In this document: in pieces, positions 30,930-33,659 of the stretch
Numbering within the stretch: position 1 is the stretch's first letter
How the letters are laid out: each line of letters starts with the position of its first letter
Assembly (NCBI GenBank): GCA_029865225.1
Contig: JAOUHJ010000033.1
Coordinates: forward strand, 1-33,659
DNA: 33,659 nt
Reading direction: 5' to 3'
DNA from: Nitrospira sp.
Lineage (GTDB): Bacteria; Nitrospirota; Nitrospiria; Nitrospirales; Nitrospiraceae
Translations under genes and position numbers: made by a program
Notes under the pieces: model-generated
What the model saw: only the letters and a program-made list of their open reading frames with translations
Database searches by the model: none
What the model was told of the DNA's origin: nothing

Positions 30930-31113
30930 CTATCGCACGAACCAAGACCGCACCGGACCGGCCATCACAAGCACCACATCACTCACATCAACACAGCATC
31001 GATGCACCTTTTTGGCCTACACAAAGACTTGCTTGAGGTTAAAGCATGTCAGCTTCATATTCCAGCAATCGGAGTTGGCGGCCGATTCACAAACATAGAT
31101 CGCACTCCGAGTT
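30930..31113 (-). pseudogene. Decayed copy of the PatA-type protease C-terminus (relic between peptide genes 1 and 2)
   Basis: The real protease ends ...CWDMKMTCFNPKQVFVQARK and then VYRCCVDVSDVV to RSWYVR. Here the sequence reads SDCWNMKLTCFNLKQVFV, a TAG stop, then AKKVHRCCVDVSDVVLVMAG and PVRSWFVR with a final stop at 30930. It begins near 31113 with CGGAGTGCGATC (real gene CGGAGTCCGATC). A ~14-bp insertion and a small deletion disturb the first part. The stop-to-ATG gap to the next peptide gene is 25 bp, against 27 in the intact copy. Confidence 0.8.
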
Positions 31114-31132
31114 GATGCGACAGTAGACAGCT

Positions 31133-31164
31133 AGGGTTGGCAACGAAAAGACGTTGCCCACCCT
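31133..31164. terminator. Hairpin downstream of the first precursor peptide gene
   Basis: The arms AGGGTTGGCAACG and CGTTGCCCACCCT pair at 12 of 13 positions around a 6-base loop. On the minus strand it lies 54 bp after the stop of peptide gene 1 (31218). There is no T-run, so termination is uncertain. Confidence 0.45.
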
Positions 31165-31217
31165 GCCTCTCTCGAACGATTTGCTTCGTACCTCAGCGTA
31201 TCCTACGGCCCTTAAGA

Positions 31218-31403
31218 CTAATCCTCGACTATTTGTTGTCTTCTGATAGTACCATTTCGTCTATACCACGTAGTAACAGTTCTTGCTTCTACTGGTTCTG
31301 GTTCCTCGACTGCAATAAGCCGTTGCGGATAGACTCCCTCGCTCGACCCAAACGATAATGCACTTTTTCTTCCAACCGGTTGACATTGATTCGGCAATCT
31401 CAT
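31218..31403 (-). CDS. First MRLP-type precursor peptide
   Basis: The predicted peptide has 61 residues: MRLPNQCQPVGRKSALSFGS then SEGVYPQRLIAVEEPEPVEA and RTVTTWYRRNGTIRRQQIVE ending in D. A TAGGAGGTGAGCC ribosome site precedes ATG 31403, 27 bp after the protease stop. The MRLP start and position are shared with the other two peptides, but the rest differs. It has a single Cys. The acidic middle followed by a short basic end resembles a leader followed by a core. No signal peptide or membrane helix is seen. Confidence 0.65.
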   Translation of the reverse strand: MRLPNQCQPVGRKSALSFGSSEGVYPQRLIAVEEPEPVEARTVTTWYRRNGTIRRQQIVED

Positions 31404-31430
31404 GGCTCACCTCCTATAGTTAATGTGTAT

Positions 31431-33428
31431 TCATCGCACATACCACGACCGCATCGGACCAACCATCACAGGCACCACATCGCTCACATCAACACAGCAC
31501 CGATACACCTTTCTGGCCTGCACAAAGACTTGCTTGGGGTTAAAGCATGTCATCTTCATATCCCAGCAATCGGAGTCTGGGCGGCCGATCGGACTCCGTT
31601 CCACTTCAATCGTATCGAGCTCCATATCATCCTTTATGGCTTCTTTAAAAATCTCACTAACTTGATACACATTCGTGGCTGCATAGTTGATTGCTCGGTG
31701 TTGCGGCGTCACACCTAGATTCCGGATTTCCTCATACACACGACGGAGAAAGTTGGCAATGGCTTGTGCTTTCACGCCGTACTCATCTTTCTCCTTTTGC
31801 GGCGCTTTATCTTGAGGCGGAGTCCCACAAATAGTCTGAACGAGCGCCGTGGTGTTCCAACTGTACATGCCGCGCAAAGCCGGATAAATGATCGGCACGA
31901 CCTGACCAGTGAATAGCCTGGCGTTTGCGGCGATATACCCAGGAATCGAGACTCGCTCGACTTCGCCCTTGGCCTGGTCTCCAAGAAATTCACACAGCCG
32001 CTGACAGATCGCGCTTGCAAATCCCCCCTGAGCTTGTACGGCATAGATCGGCGTAGCATCCAAATTGAGAGTCCAAAGAATTGCAGCCGCGTCCCACGGA
32101 TTGTCTTTGAGATAGGTCAAGAGCTGGAGAGGGTCGTGGGGATTAGCCGGCTGCTTCATGTGCTGCATAATGGAATCGCGGCGCGCCTCGGTGCCAAAAT
32201 CATAGCCGAGTTGTCCGAAAGCGAATACGAGTTGCTTTGGCGCCGTACCTCCACACTCACAAGCAGCGGCTTTAACATTGCTGGGACTTATTGACCCCTG
32301 CGGGGCCAGGACTTCTTCCTTCTGCGTACTCATAGTGCTTCCCGAAGGTTGTTTTTCCATAGCCGTATCCACTGCCCCATTTTCAAAAGACGCGGCTTGC
32401 ACCTGCGCTGAAGGCGGTTGCCGTGCAGTCGCCATCTCAGTAGAACTTGAGTCCTTCTCGTCCGGACTGGTTGCCGTTGTACTGTTTGTTTCCGACATGA
32501 CGTTCTTTCCTCCTCTGATTTGCCGCATGGCTCCTTTGATATTTAGCCGACCAGCAAGGAGTCGCCGACAATCTGATACTGGTTGTTCATCACATCCTAT
32601 TGCAGTCTTCAGAATCGCTGCTCGTACGGCCTGAGCATCAGGTTTTTGCCCAAGCTTGAGCTGTAGGCTCAACATCAGTGCTGCAACTCCCGAAACTATA
32701 GGTGTCGCATAACTGGTCCCGCTGGTGGCACCAACACCTCCTCCGGGAATAGCCCCTTGAATATTTTCTCCAAGTGCCAAGACGCCTTGTGCCTGATATG
32801 GCTTCCCCCAATTACTGAAACCCATTGGTTCACCTTGCGCATTCATCGCTCCCACAGCCAATACCGATGGCAACGCACCTGGAATATGCAGACACTCGCA
32901 ACCTTCGTTCCCCGCTGCGGCCACGATGAGAACGCCACGGTTCGCACAATCCTTGATCGCATCAGCGAGTAGAGGGTGAGCCGTGCCAGAGGGGGTAAGC
33001 TCACCACCGCTGATGTTGACAATGTGCGCGCCCGCTTGAACAGCTTGACCAATCGCCCGTGCAAGGTCGACCTGTGAACAAGGAGCAATAGAGCCCGCAT
33101 CCCCATCCTTGAAGACCGGGATAACCACGCCTCTGCAACGAGGCGCAATGCCCTTAACAGGTCCATCATGATGTCCAAAGATGACACTGGCGATATGGGT
33201 ACCATGCTGTGAGGCTGGGCCATGATCTGCTTCTCCCGAAACTAGCGTCTCAATTCGAGTAAGATCAGCGCGAGCGAGGCTCGTATGCGACTGGTCAACT
33301 GAACCATCGAGAATCGCAATGCAAATGCTGGAATCACCTAACGTTTCCCCCCAGAGCTCATTGAGGCCGGGAATTTCCATGTTCGCAATGGGTGACTGCT
33401 GAATAGGCTTGCTCCCAACCGACTGCAC
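31431..33428 (-). CDS. PatA/PatG-family subtilisin-like maturation protease
   Basis: The protein has 665 residues. The GTG start at 33428 follows an AAGGAG site. A subtilase (S8) domain fills residues ~20-280: Asp41 (CIAILDG), His75 (QHGTHIAS), Asn174 (AAAGNEG) and Ser239 (ATSGTSYATP). A Ser/Thr/Gln-rich linker (~310-375) follows. From ~385 to the end is the C-terminal domain of the PatA/PatG cyanobactin maturation proteases: FAFGQLGYDFGTEARRDSIM, NPHDPLQLLTYLKDNPWDAA, WTLNLDATPIYAV, GEVERVSIPGYIA and RPDSDCWDMKMTC to RSWYVR. In cyanobactin pathways such proteases cut precursor peptides. No signal peptide is seen. It precedes a peptide gene by 27 bp. Confidence 0.88.
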   Translation of the reverse strand: MQSVGSKPIQQSPIANMEIPGLNELWGETLGDSSICIAILDGSVDQSHTSLARADLTRIETLVSGEADHGPASQHGTHIASVIFGHHDGPVKGIAPRCRGVVIPVFKDGDAGSIAPCSQVDLARAIGQAVQAGAHIVNISGGELTPSGTAHPLLADAIKDCANRGVLIVAAAGNEGCECLHIPGALPSVLAVGAMNAQGEPMGFSNWGKPYQAQGVLALGENIQGAIPGGGVGATSGTSYATPIVSGVAALMLSLQLKLGQKPDAQAVRAAILKTAIGCDEQPVSDCRRLLAGRLNIKGAMRQIRGGKNVMSETNSTTATSPDEKDSSSTEMATARQPPSAQVQAASFENGAVDTAMEKQPSGSTMSTQKEEVLAPQGSISPSNVKAAACECGGTAPKQLVFAFGQLGYDFGTEARRDSIMQHMKQPANPHDPLQLLTYLKDNPWDAAAILWTLNLDATPIYAVQAQGGFASAICQRLCEFLGDQAKGEVERVSIPGYIAANARLFTGQVVPIIYPALRGMYSWNTTALVQTICGTPPQDKAPQKEKDEYGVKAQAIANFLRRVYEEIRNLGVTPQHRAINYAATNVYQVSEIFKEAIKDDMELDTIEVERSPIGRPDSDCWDMKMTCFNPKQVFVQARKVYRCCVDVSDVVPVMVGPMRSWYVR

Positions 33429-33534
33429 AGGCCAGACTCCTTAAGGCACACCCTAGCTGAACCGCGATGAACGGACCATAGAGCTGTGGATCTACTTGGA
33501 TCCAGAGACATCAACAAAATGGATCTACGTGAAT
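33429..33534. promoter_or_regulatory. Leader of the protease gene with a direct repeat
   Basis: Between the protease start and the IS end. Two similar 21-bp words lie 33 bp apart: TGGATCTACTTGGATCCAGA at 33487 and TGGATCTACGTGAATCTAGT at 33520 (16 of 21 bases the same). They could be a regulator site, or belong to the IS target area. No clean promoter is seen. Confidence 0.35.
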
Positions 33535-33555
33535 CTAGTGCTTAATTGCGTAAGT
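33535..33555 (+). repeat. Terminal inverted repeat of the right IS630-like element
   Basis: CTAGTGCTTAATTGCGTAAG plus T. It matches the left repeat (106-126, minus strand) at 19 of 21 positions. It begins 7 bp before the transposase stop at 33542 and overlaps the end of that gene. The orientation is as expected for the 3' end of the same IS. Confidence 0.7.
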
Positions 33556-33659
33556 TCACGATAGTGTTTCTGAGTTGAGAGCCTTTGACTTCTCTCTTGC
33601 GCCACACAAAAGGTTTGGCTGTTGGTCCATAGGCGGCCACAAACGCTTCGATGGCCTGA
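33542..33659 (-). CDS. IS630-family transposase, C-terminal fragment cut by the window edge
   Basis: The visible end reads QAIEAFVAAYGPTAKPFVWR then KREVKGSQLRNTIVNLRN. The 'I..F...Y......PF.W.K' motif is the characteristic C-terminus of IS630 transposases. It is on the same strand and in the same orientation as the N-terminal fragment at 66-1. If the ends belong to one IS type, about 280 residues lie outside the window. Confidence 0.65.
   Translation of the reverse strand, partial: QAIEAFVAAYGPTAKPFVWRKREVKGSQLRNTIVNLRN

Noticed and set aside
30400-31700. A CRISPR array or satellite made of the repeats with 'CACATCAACACAGCACC'
   Set aside because: The repeats are long, unequal and unevenly spaced, and they translate to the protease C-terminus; they are gene-tail copies, not CRISPR repeats.

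Overview
The window looks like a contig from a Nitrospira-type bacterium (phylum Nitrospirota). This is an inference from gene content: secreted SUMF1-domain proteins, a giant multicopper oxidase, PilZ-like and GT87 proteins and many small cysteine-zinc proteins; no rRNA or marker gene proves it. Most intact genes have clear AGGAG-type ribosome sites. Both ends of the window lie inside an IS630-like transposase on the minus strand, and the two matching terminal repeats face inwards (106-126 and 33535-33555). The 33 kb is therefore bounded by two copies of one insertion sequence, or it is a contig cut at a repeat.

Left third (0-9.3 kb): accessory and patchy. It holds a secreted DUF3237 protein, a GT87-type membrane glycosyltransferase, a PilZ-like protein, a zinc-ribbon peptide followed by an IS256-type transposase whose expected catalytic Glu is Val, a tRNA-Ser(GCT) with a decayed tyrosine recombinase beside it, a lipoprotein, and several very small genes.

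Middle (9.4-14.2 kb): housekeeping. An FKBP isomerase, an MFS transporter, a cyclophilin, a Sua5/TsaC threonylcarbamoyl-AMP synthase and an HtrA-like protease; the last two overlap tail to tail.

14.4-26.8 kb: a periplasmic copper-oxidase locus. Three SUMF1 proteins without the FGE cysteine pair, two DUF4412/LolA-like paralogues, a HEAT/TPR protein, a cupredoxin-like protein, a 1611-residue six-domain multicopper oxidase and an exported accessory protein lie in two facing gene runs that meet with 2 bp between stops. NirV, a SUMF1 protein, is the known partner of copper nitrite reductase, so a copper-enzyme maturation or partner role is suggested.

27-33.5 kb: a decayed Uma2 nuclease, a TumE-type toxin with its winged-helix partner, a secreted HExxH metallopeptidase, and the most unusual part: a PatA/PatG-family (cyanobactin maturation type) subtilase followed by three related small peptide genes that share an MRLP start. 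Each peptide gene is preceded by a copy, intact or decayed, of the last codons of the protease gene. This looks like a repeating protease-tail plus precursor-peptide cassette, probably a RiPP locus outside cyanobacteria. No YcaO cyclase or other modifying enzyme is visible in the window.
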